Of a DNA stretch of 64,000 bases, positions 34,167 to 44,881 are shown in pieces. The stretch's first letter is position 1; the number at the start of each line of letters is the position of its first letter. This stretch comes from Raffaelea ambrosiae (taxonomy: Eukaryota > Ascomycota > Sordariomycetes > Ophiostomatales > Ophiostomataceae). The notes under the pieces are model-generated. The model saw nothing but the letters and a program-made list of their open reading frames with translations. It was not told where the DNA came from and did not search any database. The translations under genes and the position numbers were made by a program. The stretch spans positions 186,001 to 250,000 of the forward strand of contig PCDI01000008.1 of assembly GCA_002778195.1 (NCBI GenBank), in the 5' to 3' direction.

Positions 34167-34520
34167 CTATGCGATTTTGTTAACTAAAAAAAAACCCCCC
34201 AAAAGCCCTTCGAAGAAAAAATTCGGCGCGTAGTAGATCTGCCCTTTAAAGCGAAAACGCGTCATGCGCTTTCCCTTGTAGTTGTCTTTCTTCCATTGAT
34301 CTGGTGTTGTCATCACGATTCGGGTCTTTTCATCTCTGAAGATGTATTCGCTGGGTCTCATAAAGTGCGACCTTTTGCGGACAACCACACTAAACCATGC
34401 AGGCACAGCATCACCTGCTTCTGGAAAGTCTCGTCCTGTGGCACCAGACAAAGGACCATAATCACCAGAAGTTGCATACAAGCTCTTTCGACGGTTCGGG
34501 TGCATCTTGATACATTGCAA
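34167..34520 (-). CDS. Weak open frame, unknown
   Basis: A minus-strand frame of about 117 codons including MHPNRRKSLYATSGDYGPLS and SHFMRPSEYIFRDEKTRIVM. Composition looks protein-like (mixed charge, aromatic residues spaced), but no family is recognised. A possible acceptor (TCTACAG) lies just before it at about 34530, so it may be a downstream exon of the frame at 34664-34986. I could not find a junction that keeps both in frame. Confidence 0.25.
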   Translation of the reverse strand: MQCIKMHPNRRKSLYATSGDYGPLSGATGRDFPEAGDAVPAWFSVVVRKRSHFMRPSEYIFRDEKTRIVMTTPDQWKKDNYKGKRMTRFRFKGQIYYAPNFFFEGLLGGFFLVNKIA

Positions 34521-34663
34521 ACCCCTGTAGATCGAATTATCTCGTAAGAGGTCACGGTGGAGCGATTTTACCCCAAGCTCTGCTGATTTTGGTACAAAAA
34601 GGGGCTGAAAAAACCCATTGTATAATAATTATACCGAAAGTCGTGCTGATAGCCCTACACACG

Positions 34664-34986
34664 TCATAATCCAGACACCATTTTTCCCGTATACGTCGCA
34701 GTAAGCTCTGCCAGAAGTGATACCTTGCGCCTCGACCTCTTCAACAACGGATCCAACATGTTTGCATGCTTTACTTCCATAAACAAGACCGTGATACTCG
34801 ACGTGCCGTAGCGGTTATACAGTTCGACAACAAGAGCAACTATCCGCTGGCTATTGTCTTCTTCGTTCGGGGGCTGCTGGGAAGAATCAGCTCCAGAAAA
34901 CTCGTTGGATATGTGACGATTGCAGACGTACTTCCAAAATTCCGTGGTCGAATGTTCCGGTCCCAAACTTGCATTGTAATGCATGC
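34664..34986 (-). CDS. Weak open frame, unknown
   Basis: From the ATG at 34986: MHYNASLGPEHSTTEFWKYV, then a segment with IVALVVELYNRYGTSSITVL and FMEVKHANMLD. The last part loosely recalls the endonuclease-like or kinase-associated EVK motif regions of fungal intracellular proteins, but the match is too weak to name. A C/T-rich stretch lies upstream (35100-35190 on the minus strand), as in a promoter. Confidence 0.3.
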
Positions 34987-35279
34987 GGTGCACTACCGGG
35001 TCTTAGAGAATGGAATTCATGGTGGCCAGACAAAAGGGCAACCGCTTGTGCGATCGTCTGCGGAAAGTGTGTGTGTAAAACGACAAATTACTGTCGATCA
35101 GCAGACACAGGAAAGAAAAGAAAGAAAGAAGAGGAAACAACAGTAGAATTTACAACGAGAAGAAGAAAATGCAACAAAAAAAAAAACCCCCCATCCACGC
35201 TTCATAGCAGTTTAACATGCATGGCCTTCCGGCCGTAGATCCTCACGGCCCGGCATGGAAACTTGTGTGGTGGCCATGA

Positions 35280-35666
35280 TCAAAGAATAAGCTTCGTCCA
35301 AGGAGCGGCGGCGGCTGGTTCCGGCCTGGCGATTTCTGCTGGTACTCCACCTGGTAGGCCACTCCGAATGAACTCGTGAAAAGCAGGCATTGCTGGCCCA
35401 AATGACTGGAGCAACTTATCACGCGCCTTATGTGTCAATAGACACAATGCACACACCCGCACGTAGTCACCATGGAAAACAGCCTCGGTGCTCTCTGACG
35501 CGCCGTGTGTCAACGCCGACAATGTCTTCCCAAAACTGGTGCCCAGGCGATACGTGTCTTCTACGTCATGTCTTTTGCAGTCCTGGCACGAGGGAAATGG
35601 TGTGGGAGCATCCCTAAACCGCCGTGGAGACAGCCAAGCTTGCTTTGGTCTGCAGCTTTTGGACAT
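35280..35666 (-). CDS. Weak open frame with Cys pairs, unknown
   Basis: A minus-strand frame of 128 codons with two Cys pairs, CQDC and CALC, spaced about 45 residues apart (PSCQDCKRHDVEDTYRLG; YVRVCALCLLTHKARDKLLQ). The arrangement could bind a metal, but I recognise no family. There are no introns and no clear promoter. Confidence 0.3.
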   Translation of the reverse strand: MSKSCRPKQAWLSPRRFRDAPTPFPSCQDCKRHDVEDTYRLGTSFGKTLSALTHGASESTEAVFHGDYVRVCALCLLTHKARDKLLQSFGPAMPAFHEFIRSGLPGGVPAEIARPEPAAAAPWTKLIL

Positions 35667-37007
35667 TGGCCGAGTGTAGCCGGGAAGCTAGATTCCTGAA
35701 TGACAGATCACAATTCGGTTCGGCGTCCAAGTCCAGCAGTGACAGATATTTCACTTGGGCACTCTTATGCCTCGTCTTCGGGGGCCGGCACATACTTCTC
35801 GTGAGGCTGGGGCTGAGCGCAATGCCGGTTGCGATGGTTGCCCGTGTGGCGGAGGCGGCTGTACCAGTGACCGCGTCGTTGCCAGGTCGGTGGCCGACAC
35901 CTGCTTTCTCTTCTAGGCTATAACAACCTCATCTTTCGCCTCGCTCAAGCTCGAGGGTTTCCTTTCCTCCTTTGACTTCCGAGAGGACCACGGCAGACCC
36001 ATTCTTGCAGTTTGGGCCGTCGTAGATGATCGTGCTGACTAATCAGAAGCTTGTTTGCCCCTTGCCGAGTAAACAAACAGACAGCCATTGAATCAAACAC
36101 AAGACAAACGATGAGCAACAATGGGCAATGGCATTCCATACTAACCAAGCAGCAGCGAGAAACAGACATGAAGTAAATAGAACGCATTCGTCTGCACAAG
36201 ATGTCAAGATTTTGCAATAATATATGTATTTCTTTTGCCTTCGGCACATGAAAGCAATGGCTGGCAACCTGGCGCCATCTCGGCAAAATCTTCCACCTCT
36301 ACAGACGACGGTGAGCCTTGCCATGTTGATGCCGATTGCATTTATCGTCTTTCTAACTGGAGACAGGAAACTGCCTGCATCTGATCCTGTGGCTGCGGGT
36401 CTGTCTTTCGGAGAAAAAGCTTCGGACATCTGCAGAAGTCCGGACTTGCACCGGTACAACTGCATGACTGGTGATGGCACAGCCGGCTCACGATTGGGGC
36501 ACAGATGTTGGTGTCAAGGGCATGTGCCGAGATGTTCCAGTACGCCCCTAAATGGAGATACCCAGATCACTCTTCTGGTCTGGCTTGGCACACCATCCGT
36601 TCTCCATATTTTTGCGCCGCCTACGCTTTTTGTAGGTGTGCCCCAACTTGTGCGCTGCGTATGTCATCCGTTTTTTGTGTTCCAGTACATTCCCTTATCT
36701 CTGTCTTGTATGCGGCTTCTGTTTTCCACGTACTTTTTCAGTCTATTTCCGAGTTCGAAGTACGCGCGGTGTTATTTCCCGCCGCATCCCGAATGGCTTC
36801 CGGGTCCGCTCAGCCATGGATGCGCATAAGCCGGACTTTACGGCAGCCAAGATCGTTGATCCCGCTTAACTCCACGTTCATGGCTGAACGATAAATACGA
36901 CCCGTGGCTGAACGACTACATATACCCCCGCCGTTGTCCGCTTGGATAACATTCGTGGTCCATAGAAAGGTTCTACAAGCACCCACCTCTCTCTTGGAGC
37001 CGACATT

Positions 37008-37842
37008 ATGAAACTCATCGTTGCCGGCGCCACGGGCTTTGTCGCCAGTGAGGTCATTCGGCAGGGCCTGAAGAGAGCCGAGATCACTTCTGTCATCGCT
37101 CTTGCTCGCAAGGAAATGTTGCCTCCATCCGACGACAGCTCCAACGCAGGGAAGCTAAAAAGTGTGGTCATCCAAGACTATGGCGTCTACCCAGCCGAAG
37201 CAAAAAAGGAACTCGCAGGTGCGAATGCCTGCATTTGGTGCGTTGAGCCAGAGTTCCGTCGCTGTGATTTGAATGAATTCCGCTAACGACCCACGTTTAG
37301 GACGGTTGCCATCACCCCCAGCAAGTCGCTCTCCGCAGACTGGAACGACGTCAAGTATGTCTGTCAGGATTGCACTCTCGCGGGCCTGACTGCTTTCAGC
37401 GACGCTGGTGTTGAGAAGCCGTTTCGCTTCGTCTACATGAGCGGGGCAGTGGCCCAGCGGGATCAGACCAAGACGCCAGAGCTTTTGCCAGGACTGCCAG
37501 AGCGGCTGACAGACTACTGTCTTATGCGGGTCAGTCGCGTCACTTTGTCTTCCCATCTCATGCCGTCACGCTATCTTGTTCTGCTGCTGACTGAAATAGG
37601 GCCGAGTCGAAAGCCAAGTCCTCGGCTTTGCAGCCGAACACGAGGACTTCGAGGCTGAGATCGTGAGGCCTGGGCTCATCACCAGGCCAGAGCAAGAGAC
37701 GAAGAATCCCAATGGCTACCCGACCATTGCCGTCAGCGAGGTCGCCGCTTCCATGCTGGACCAGGCTATTGGAGGATTCGAGAAGGAGACGCTGGACAAT
37801 TTGGACATGACGCGGATCGGGCAACGTGCTCTCGGGAAATAA
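37008..37842 (+). CDS. NAD(P)-binding atypical short-chain dehydrogenase
   Basis: Three exons, 37008-37237, 37301-37529 and 37600-37842, give 233 residues. The N terminus MKLIVAGATGFVASEVIRQG has the nucleotide-binding GATGFVA turn of atypical (NmrA/epimerase-like) SDRs. It then runs TSVIALARKEM and PFRFVYMSGAVAQRDQTK, and ends AAEHEDFEAEIVRPGLITRP with a tail of the same type (VAASMLDQAIGG). No catalytic YxxxK is seen, so it may be a redox sensor or an epimerase/reductase of unknown substrate. All three junctions are in frame, and a CGCTAAC branch point lies before exon 2. It is convergent with the SDR at 38155. Confidence 0.87.
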
Positions 37843-38154
37843 GCCAAGGCAAACACTCTTCTCAAAGACGGTACAGCAAATGGCGTACCGAGTCCATGAC
37901 CCAAGTACAATTTGCTTATTTACAGAAGACAATTTGATTTCCACCTCAGTTTTTTACCGAAAACAGCTTCCGATATGATTCGGGTCTGTGATACAAGAAT
38001 ATGCGTGGAAACCGGAGAATATAGATAACAAACTGGCCGGCTCAAAAGTATCGTCCATGGCAAGGATTTCATGTGAAGACCACGCATGTATCAAGTGTTC
38101 AAAACAAGAACGCGGTATGTGCTACCAGAATTTGCGCATAGTTTAACAACAGCA
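37843..38154. other. Intergenic between convergent genes
   Basis: 312 bp of AT-rich 3' flanks. No gene. Confidence 0.7.
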
Positions 38155-39183
38155 CTACTTTGCCCCCCAAATAGCAGGGTTGCCGATCCAGTTGAGCACT
38201 TCGTGGTCTCCTGCCTTGGCATTGCTCGCCGACAACCCTTTGCCCGGGCTGCGGTCCGGGCCAGGATCATTATAGGTCTGCACCACACGAAGGACATCTT
38301 TGCCCACCTCAAGAATGGTACCGCCGCCATATTTATCGTCATCTGCCAGTTTCAGCATAGCCTGCGCCACTTCCTGCGGCGTCACCCATGCGTCCTTCTG
38401 CTCATCCAGATACAACATCTTCTCGGGGTGCTCTACCCAAAGTGGTGTCCGTACAATCCCGGGCGCCACCGCATTGACTCGAATACTATTTGTGGCATCC
38501 AGAGGTCCCAGTGATCGCACAAGGCCGGTCACAGCGAACTTGGAAGCACAATACAAGGGCGTGTGGAACACGGGAATCTGTCCCGCGATAGAGGAGATGT
38601 GCACCAGGCGCTTCGGATTGGTGGGAGAGGCCTTCTCGGCGGCCGGGAATTTTTTATTGGGCGAGGCCCGCGGGTGAAACCACTGCGAGAGGGCCAGCTG
38701 GGTGGTGCGGATGGGGTGGGTGAGGTTGATGTCAAGCAGCGCGTAGTGGTCTCCGTCGGGCTTATCTTTGCTCTCTGCCGACCCGGGCGGGAGCCAAAAG
38801 TTGGTCCAATACGGCTCATAGACGCCGGCACCGGGACAGACAATGTCAAAGTCGCCGAACTCGTCCAGTGTCACGTCGAACATGTGCTGGAGAGCTGTCC
38901 ACGAGGTGACGTCGGTCTTGACAAAGACAGCCTGGGGGCCCTTGTCTTGGCCGCTGTACTTTTTGAGCAGTTCTTCGGCCTCTGGGCGAAGAGAGATATC
39001 GGCAATGACTACATTGCAGTTGCGTGTGAGAAGCAACTCGGCGAAGCAGAAGTTGATTCCTGAAAAGAACATTAGTATCAGCGAGGCCCGCGCGAATAAA
39101 CTTGCTGTTGGTTTCCTACCGGACCCGGCGCCAGTGACAATGGCTGTTTTCCCAGAAACCGAATATGCCGAAGAAGAAGACAT
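38155..39183 (-). CDS. Classical short-chain dehydrogenase/reductase
   Basis: Two exons on the minus strand, 39183-39120 and 39059-38155, give 322 residues. The intron falls inside the cofactor-binding motif, TGAGSGI (residues 17-23). The acidic end of the second strand (VVIADIS) indicates NAD(H) preference. The active-site Ser (HISSIAG, 177/178), Tyr191 and Lys195 (YCASK) are all present; CPGAG replaces the usual NNAG. The layout is closest to the 15-hydroxyprostaglandin dehydrogenase-like group of fungal SDRs. Substrate unknown. There is no targeting signal. Confidence 0.92.
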   Translation of the reverse strand: MSSSSAYSVSGKTAIVTGAGSGRKPTASLFARASLILMFFSGINFCFAELLLTRNCNVVIADISLRPEAEELLKKYSGQDKGPQAVFVKTDVTSWTALQHMFDVTLDEFGDFDIVCPGAGVYEPYWTNFWLPPGSAESKDKPDGDHYALLDINLTHPIRTTQLALSQWFHPRASPNKKFPAAEKASPTNPKRLVHISSIAGQIPVFHTPLYCASKFAVTGLVRSLGPLDATNSIRVNAVAPGIVRTPLWVEHPEKMLYLDEQKDAWVTPQEVAQAMLKLADDDKYGGGTILEVGKDVLRVVQTYNDPGPDRSPGKGLSASNAKAGDHEVLNWIGNPAIWGAK

Positions 39184-40296
39184 GTTGCACGGTAGACAAG
39201 AGGAGCCAAATGGATGTGTATTTGTTAAAAATGTGATAAAGGAAAAACCGCGGACTGGGTTCTATTACAAAAATACACCTTCCAGGGCGGGGAACGTATG
39301 CAGCTGTGAAGTTGTCACAGGCAGGACAGCGCGTGCGATCATTTCGCCGTCAGTATATATTCGACAGCCGCGGGCATCTCGGCACTGATTGCCGGCTGGG
39401 CCAGTTGGGGGTGCCAAGTGAATTTACAGATCACTCTCACGCTCTCGGCTTTCCTTCCTCGTCTAAGCCCGGGGAGTCGCAAAGTGCGGAGAACATAAAC
39501 CGAAACCCCGCAAGTATCTGTTCGCCTGTTTCCGATATGCATTCGTGTTGCTCCTTTTTGCCCGGACATAGAAGATTTGGTTTAACAGCCTTGAAAAAAA
39601 AAAACGCGTTGCATTGAAACCCAATCTGCTGGCGGATGGCCTGCTGTTCCGGGCCGTACCCGGACTTTGACAGTGCCTCATAGCCGGAAATGGGCACGAT
39701 TCGACCAGACCCACGAAAACCTAGAGAGCATACATCCGTGATGTCTTTATATGCCATACTACTGTAGTTGAACTGCCGGTTCTTATGCGGGGCAGTTGGC
39801 ATCTGCGACACATAGACGACAAGTGATTCTAATAAGATACTGTTTGCTTAGAGGTCGAATACCTTACCGTTGCATCGAATGCACTTGTCTAAGCATGAAA
39901 TTCCGTCTTCCAGCATCCAAGGCATTCCAGCTCCGACTTGTCGCTCCCGAGACGCCGTTTACAGCACTCTTAGCAGCCTGTACAAGCCCGAGCCACCCCA
40001 TCACGACGCGGCGTCTGGGTAGGCCGATCTCCAACTGTGCCACCAGATAATTGGATTTCTGTCTTACGTTTCCCCTATTGTGTGTGAGAGATTGCGTGTG
40101 AGAGTTATGAGGAAACAGGGAATAGAGGTATCAGTAAACCTCCGTGCTTGTGAAGGCCGTTTTCGTGTCGTGACCAGTGTTAAGATGACGCCGCACGGGC
40201 CGGCTCCACATCGCCACCTGCACTATTTTGAAGCCACAAGAGTACGCTGTATACAAGCCTAAGTTAGAGCAAACTCCGCCATCCAACAAAGGATAA
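39184..40296. other. Intergenic, no gene seen
   Basis: About 1.1 kb upstream of the SDR and of the tRNA. Short overlapping frames only. Confidence 0.6.
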
Positions 40297-40368
40297 GGGC
40301 TTGTGGTTTAGTGGTATAATACTCCCTTAGCATGGGAGTGGTCCAGGGTTCGATTCCCTGCAAGTCCA
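40297..40368 (+). tRNA. tRNA-Ala (AGC)
   Basis: A 72-nt cloverleaf. The acceptor stem GGGCTTG pairs with CAAGTCC (one G-T) and A is the discriminator base. The anticodon stem CTCCC/GGGAG encloses the loop TTAGCAT, giving anticodon AGC for Ala. The T arm contains GGTTCGATTCC (B box), and the A-box-like sequence is in the D arm. There is no intron. Six T residues follow directly (40369-40374) and act as the Pol III terminator. Confidence 0.93.
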
Positions 40369-40374
40369 TTTTTT
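40369..40374 (+). terminator. Pol III terminator of tRNA-Ala
   Basis: A run of six T immediately after the discriminator base. Confidence 0.8.
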
Positions 40375-40702
40375 GTTTCCAGCCTTTTCTCTTACTTTTT
40401 TTTTTCCCACCATAACGGGGTGATGGGGTGTTTATTTCCTCCTTTTTCTCTTCTTAGTTTTCCTCGTATTTTTTTGGGCGCTGTCACCCTGCGGCTGATC
40501 TTGGAACAACTATTTCGTCGATCTCTGCTTGCTTCTAGCTTATAGACCAGCATGATCTGCACATTCACACGACGCCGTCTTGAGACACAAAAGACATCAT
40601 GCGCTTAAATTTCCAGAATACACTGTCACAGTGTAATTTACGCTTATGAAGATAATTGTATAGTAATCCAACGACATTAAAAGCTAAGAAGAAATGGCGA
40701 AT
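40375..40702. other. Intergenic, no gene seen
   Basis: About 330 bp, T-rich near the tRNA. It includes the 3' flank of the small minus-strand gene. Confidence 0.6.
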
Positions 40703-41083
40703 CTAGACCATGTTTTCTTCGAGAGTCTCAAACATCCGTTCGATCACAGAGCCAGCTTCAGCCTCGGTTGGGTTGCTATTGATCTCAACTTCGACCTCGG
40801 ACCAGTTTTTGTGACTGTTTTTCGCAGCCAGTTCCTTGAGAGTTGAATTCTCGGCATTTTTGTTGAGCTGAAAGTAGTACATCCTGTACTCCTTTCCGCC
40901 TCTCTTGATCTTTGGACCGAAGTCCAATCTGGCGCCAATTTTCTGGTCATTGTTGCCAGAGCGAGTAGGCACAGCCCTAGTGCCAAGCTCACCAGTGCCC
41001 TTGACCAGTTTCATCTCACGTTCGACTGATTTCGTAATCCAGGCTTTGAGCGCCCGAAGAGCAGAACGGCGGGCAGACGACAT
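40703..41083 (-). CDS. Small protein of unknown function (126 residues)
   Basis: A single exon from an ATG. The N terminus is basic (MSSARRSALRALKAWITKSV), followed by EREMKLVKGTGELGTRAV, a middle LDFGPKIKRGGKEYRMYYF, and an acidic C terminus ending FETLEENMV. The regular mix of charged and hydrophobic residues and a clean stop make it a likely gene. I recognise no family. The basic amphipathic start could be a mitochondrial signal or a nucleic-acid-binding helix; both are guesses. An upstream exon cannot be excluded. Confidence 0.6.
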   Translation of the reverse strand: MSSARRSALRALKAWITKSVEREMKLVKGTGELGTRAVPTRSGNNDQKIGARLDFGPKIKRGGKEYRMYYFQLNKNAENSTLKELAAKNSHKNWSEVEVEINSNPTEAEAGSVIERMFETLEENMV

Positions 41084-42463
41084 CCTGACAAACGAACCCC
41101 CAGAATTAGTGAAAATATGGACAAGGTGGACGACGTGAAAACCAATATCTCACAGTGATGGTTGTGCTTGCCTTGATATAGAAACGTCTTGAATTTGAGG
41201 ACACAAAGAATGCGAGAATGGTAGGGATATATGTAGTGAATCGGCAGACGGTGATAGGAGGTGATATAGGAAGGCAAACCTTCAAACAGTAAAGGGAAAT
41301 CTCATGAGAATATATATAGGCAACTGGGCCTGGCACATTTCAGTTACTGGGGAGTGGGAGACCTCCATCAGGAGTCGACAAGATACACCGCTTTCTGCGA
41401 ACTTTCTTCAATGTAGGATAATCAGCCAAAGCCCGGCCCAACCACAAAGAAATGATCTCAGTGTGATGTCAGGTATCTGTAGCATCAATTGTCTCGGGGT
41501 ATATGAGGCTGGACTTGAGTGGATTAGCCCCTTCAGGATCGGGGCGCTTGTCCATCTCCTTGAGCGTCGCCTTTCACCTCGCTGGAGAGTTGCTATCCGC
41601 ATCCGGCTGGAGACATTTGGAACCAAGGGGCCGATAGAAATCGCCCCAGGTTGGCGCATTCAATGCTTTACACCTGCCGTCGAGCTTTGTCTCCTCACGT
41701 CACGCCCCGCGTCAAGTGGCCGCATCGCGACCACGGGCGTTAAAAAGATCAACAAAGCTTAGTGGAGTCTGAAGAAGGCACAGCCGATTGCACACACTTT
41801 GACTCCGTAACCTCAAAGAGTCTGTAGCATGAAGCGTTTCAGAGAATATATGGGAGTCGAGACGTTGGGGCCGCGGGGGGCGGTTGGCGGCTGCAAAGAA
41901 TGTAAAGCAGGGCCCAACTCAACTTAGCCAACCACAGACTGCCTCGATATTGAGCAGTTGAAAGAGCCAGTGTTGGGGGATTCTAGAAAAGAGAAAAGCA
42001 TGAAATGTAACAGAAGGAAGCTGCAGCGCGTCCGGAGCACTTGGGCCAGTGAAACTCCTAGGGAAGGGAGTACCATAACAGCCAGAGAACTTATGTCTTG
42101 GGGAGGAACAACAATACAAACTGTCGACAGAAACGGCCATTTTGGTGTTGTGGGTAGAGGGTTTCAGCTTAAACACCACGGCACTAGAAAGGAGATATCG
42201 GCGCCTAAGCAAACTTTCTATAAGAAATCGAGGTGCCTGCCTTCCTACTTTCCGTAGAGGTGCATTATATGGGACGGAAAGTCCAGCGATCTATTGGTGA
42301 AGGTCACGTGGGAGGGTTTTTTTTTTTGAGGCGTATTAACAAAAGATTCGAATGGTGGGGTAATTCTTTGCAGCAACCTTTGTTTCTCATGTATGAAAGC
42401 CTCCCAGTTTGCTTCTCAGTTTGCTTCTCAGTTTGCTTCTCAGTTCCAACTGACACTTTAACC
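41084..42463. other. Intergenic, no gene seen
   Basis: About 1.4 kb. Several frames on both strands (for example 41304-41762 plus) lack family features. The right end carries the leader repeat listed next. Confidence 0.55.
42405..42444 (+). repeat. 12-bp leader repeat
   Basis: Three tandem copies of CAGTTTGCTTCT, with a partial fourth (CAGTT), lie directly upstream of the phosphotransferase ATG at 42464. Confidence 0.85.
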
Positions 42464-44250
42464 ATGCATCGCGCGTCGCCGAAGCCACTTAGGATTCTCC
42501 TTAAAAGATATCCAATTTTCTCGCAAATACGGCACAGAAAAGCGATGAGTAACAACCGCCCGCCTACTGCTGATACTCCTGACTGGAATGGCGAAGCCGA
42601 TTTTTTTGCGTTTACACGCGGGCGGTTTGTGATAAACGAGAAGCGCCAACAGGCCCTGCATGCAGTCCACTTTGACATGAACGAGCTTTCCCGGATAGCG
42701 GCCGACTCAGTTGGGGCACAATCCTGTGTCCATGTGCAGAAGTGTCCGGATGGCCAGTACAACAAAGCCTTTCTCTTCCAGATGGACAACGGCCGCGAGG
42801 TGATTGGCAAGGTGCCGAATCCAAACGCGGGCCTCCGGCACTATACCACGGCTAGTGAAGTGGCCACAATGGATTTTGTGCGTTTCCATCTTTTCGAGTT
42901 CAGGTCCAGCCTTGGCGGTGCTTTCTTCGCTAATGTTCCTAGATGAGAAATGTTCTCTCAACGCCCGCCCCCAAGGTGTTAGCTTGGAATTCACGCACAG
43001 AGAATAATGCGGTTGGAGCCGAGTACATCATCATGGAAAAGGCTACTGGTGTCCCTCTGCGCAAGCTCTGGGGTTCAATCAAACCTACAGACAAACTCAA
43101 AATATTCCTCCAAATCTTGAGTATGACGAAGGCCTGGACTGCAACAGCTTTCCCTGGGTATGGAAGCCTCTATTACGCGTCTGATGTTTCTGGCGGTGTG
43201 GCTATTTCCGCCGACCAGGCAGTGGCGGGCACAACTGGCGATAAATTTGTCGTCGGCCCTGCGACAGGAAGAGACTGGTGTGACGCAGAACGAAATGAGA
43301 TGCATTTTGACAACAAGGGTCCGTGGCCATCGGTCGTGGAATACCGCCGGGCCGTGGCGGAGAGAGAGCTGGCAGCCATCCAACGACTTCCAGAGAATCC
43401 AGCACATATGGTCATGATCACAGGCCCAGATCCATTATACCAGCCCACGGCAGACAATAAGATCTGGTCTCTGAACGCATATTTGCGTGTTTTGGAACAC
43501 CTCGCACCCGAGGCACCACCAGACTCAGCCCTGGACAACATGTCACTGGGACGCCTCTGGCATGATGACCTGCACAACGAAAACATCTTTGTCAACCCGG
43601 ACGACCCAACACAGATCACGTCCATCATTGACTGGCAATCCACCCAGATCGCCCCTCTGTTCGACCACCACATGGATCCGGCCATCATCGACTACTGGGG
43701 CGAAGACATCGGAGACAACTTGGAACAACCAGCTCGGGTCGATACGACGGGTATGACAGACGAGGAGAGCGCAATAGCCCGCGCGGAGAACATGTCCCAC
43801 ATCCTCATGGTTGTCTGGCGAACTCTGCTGAGGGTAAAATCACCCATCCAGTACCGGACGGCCTTGTTCAACCTCTCGACTGCTGGAAACATCTTACACG
43901 TAGCACGGCGCATTTATGAAGTTGGCGAGCCGTTTCTTGCCGATCTCTTGCTGGGACTAAGCGAGATGTGGCCACCCGAGAAAGGTAGCTTCCCCGTCGT
44001 GCTTACGCCAGACGACGTGAACCAGATCCAGGCCAATTTGGAAAAGGCCACCCGAGGGATAGAAGTCCTGCACCAGCTGCAAGAGGCGATGGGCGGCGCA
44101 TGGCCCGACAAAGGGATGACGACGCATAAGGAGTACGAAGAGGTAAAGGCCATGCTAGCTTCGCTGCGGGATCAGGTTATCGCTGAGCTTTACGGAGACA
44201 ATGCCGAAGCGGCAAGGGACTTTATTAAATCATGGCCGTTTGAAAACTGA
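42464..44250 (+). CDS. AIM9-like mitochondrial phosphotransferase (APH fold)
   Basis: Two exons, 42464-42877 and 42943-44250, joined by GTGCGT...CCTAG, give 573 residues. The first ~30 residues are basic with few acids (MHRASPKPLRILLKRYPIF), which suits a mitochondrial presequence. Then comes the aminoglycoside-phosphotransferase/kinase fold: FNAMDFMRNVLSTP-like junction (ATMDFMRNVLSTPAPKVLAW), AEYIIMEKATGVPL, the catalytic loop HDDLHNENIFV (His345, Asp346/347, Asn352) and the metal-binding IIDWQSTQIAPLFDHH. This combination is typical of fungal AIM9 (altered inheritance of mitochondria 9) proteins, whose substrate is unknown. An alternative start is the ATG of MSNNRPPT at 42545, which would remove the presequence. 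Confidence 0.85.
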
Positions 44251-44881
44251 GGTTTGGCTGCCTGCTATCTTCCGATAGACCCTGGAAGAACGAAGACACA
44301 GAAAATACCCGTCATGTGAAGAGCGCAGACGATCAGATTGCAACCTTGCTGTGCTGTGCAGGCAGCCGCCTCAGTTATCGTGCAGACACTGTACGCAAGC
44401 TGCTTCTATTTTATCTTCTATTTTCAAACTTCGATTTATGGGGCATGAAGAACGAGCAGGCCCGTCTTGCGGACGACGAGGTCGCCAATACGCTGCTGGA
44501 GATTCTGTCAAGGAAGTCTTGACGCGGCGGTTGGCGTCCTTGGTTTGCCTACTTTCTCGTCCTTCAGAGTTGCCTGACCGTCGTCCATAAGACAGACGAA
44601 ACCTGCTGCTTTAAAATTTCTTCTTTTTTTTCGTTTGCAGTTGCTCATGCCTGTGCAGCCCCTGCGCAGCCCCGTGTTATCCTGTGCTGCGCCTGCTGTG
44701 GCCTGCTTTGAATAGCGCCTGCCAAGTTCTGGCGTCTCGTTTCTGTTATGTGGAGAATGCCAAGAGCTCCTCTAAGCTCATTCTGCACTGACGTCTAGTC
44801 TCGTGCTATTTCCTCTGCCTCACCAACACCGCAATTGCCACTACGAACCCCCCCCCCCCCCCCCCCCCCCNCCTGGTCACC
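44251..44881. other. Intergenic with an assembly gap mark
   Basis: No gene is accepted. It ends with 23 C residues (44848-44870), then one N (44871), ten bases before the next start codon, so the real length of this leader is uncertain. Confidence 0.6.
44848..44871 (+). repeat. Poly-C run ending in N
   Basis: Twenty-three C followed by an ambiguous base. It reads as an unresolved homopolymer in the assembly. Confidence 0.95.

Larger units (their letters stand above)
33397..37007. other. Gene-poor region of 3.6 kb
   Basis: It starts with long T tracts in the 3' flank of the J-domain gene (33400-33475) and a direct repeat of GCATGGAATCATGG (33581-33594 and 33600-33613). From about 33800 to 34200 it is clearly more AT-rich than the genes around it. 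Three minus-strand open frames are listed separately with low confidence. 35700-37007 shows no convincing gene. Confidence 0.55.

Noticed and set aside
36224..36829. 201-codon plus-strand open frame
   Set aside because: Cys/His/Phe-scattered sequence without any motif in a gene-poor stretch; likely chance.
41304..41762. 152-codon plus-strand open frame
   Set aside because: No family feature and overlapping frames on both strands of similar length.
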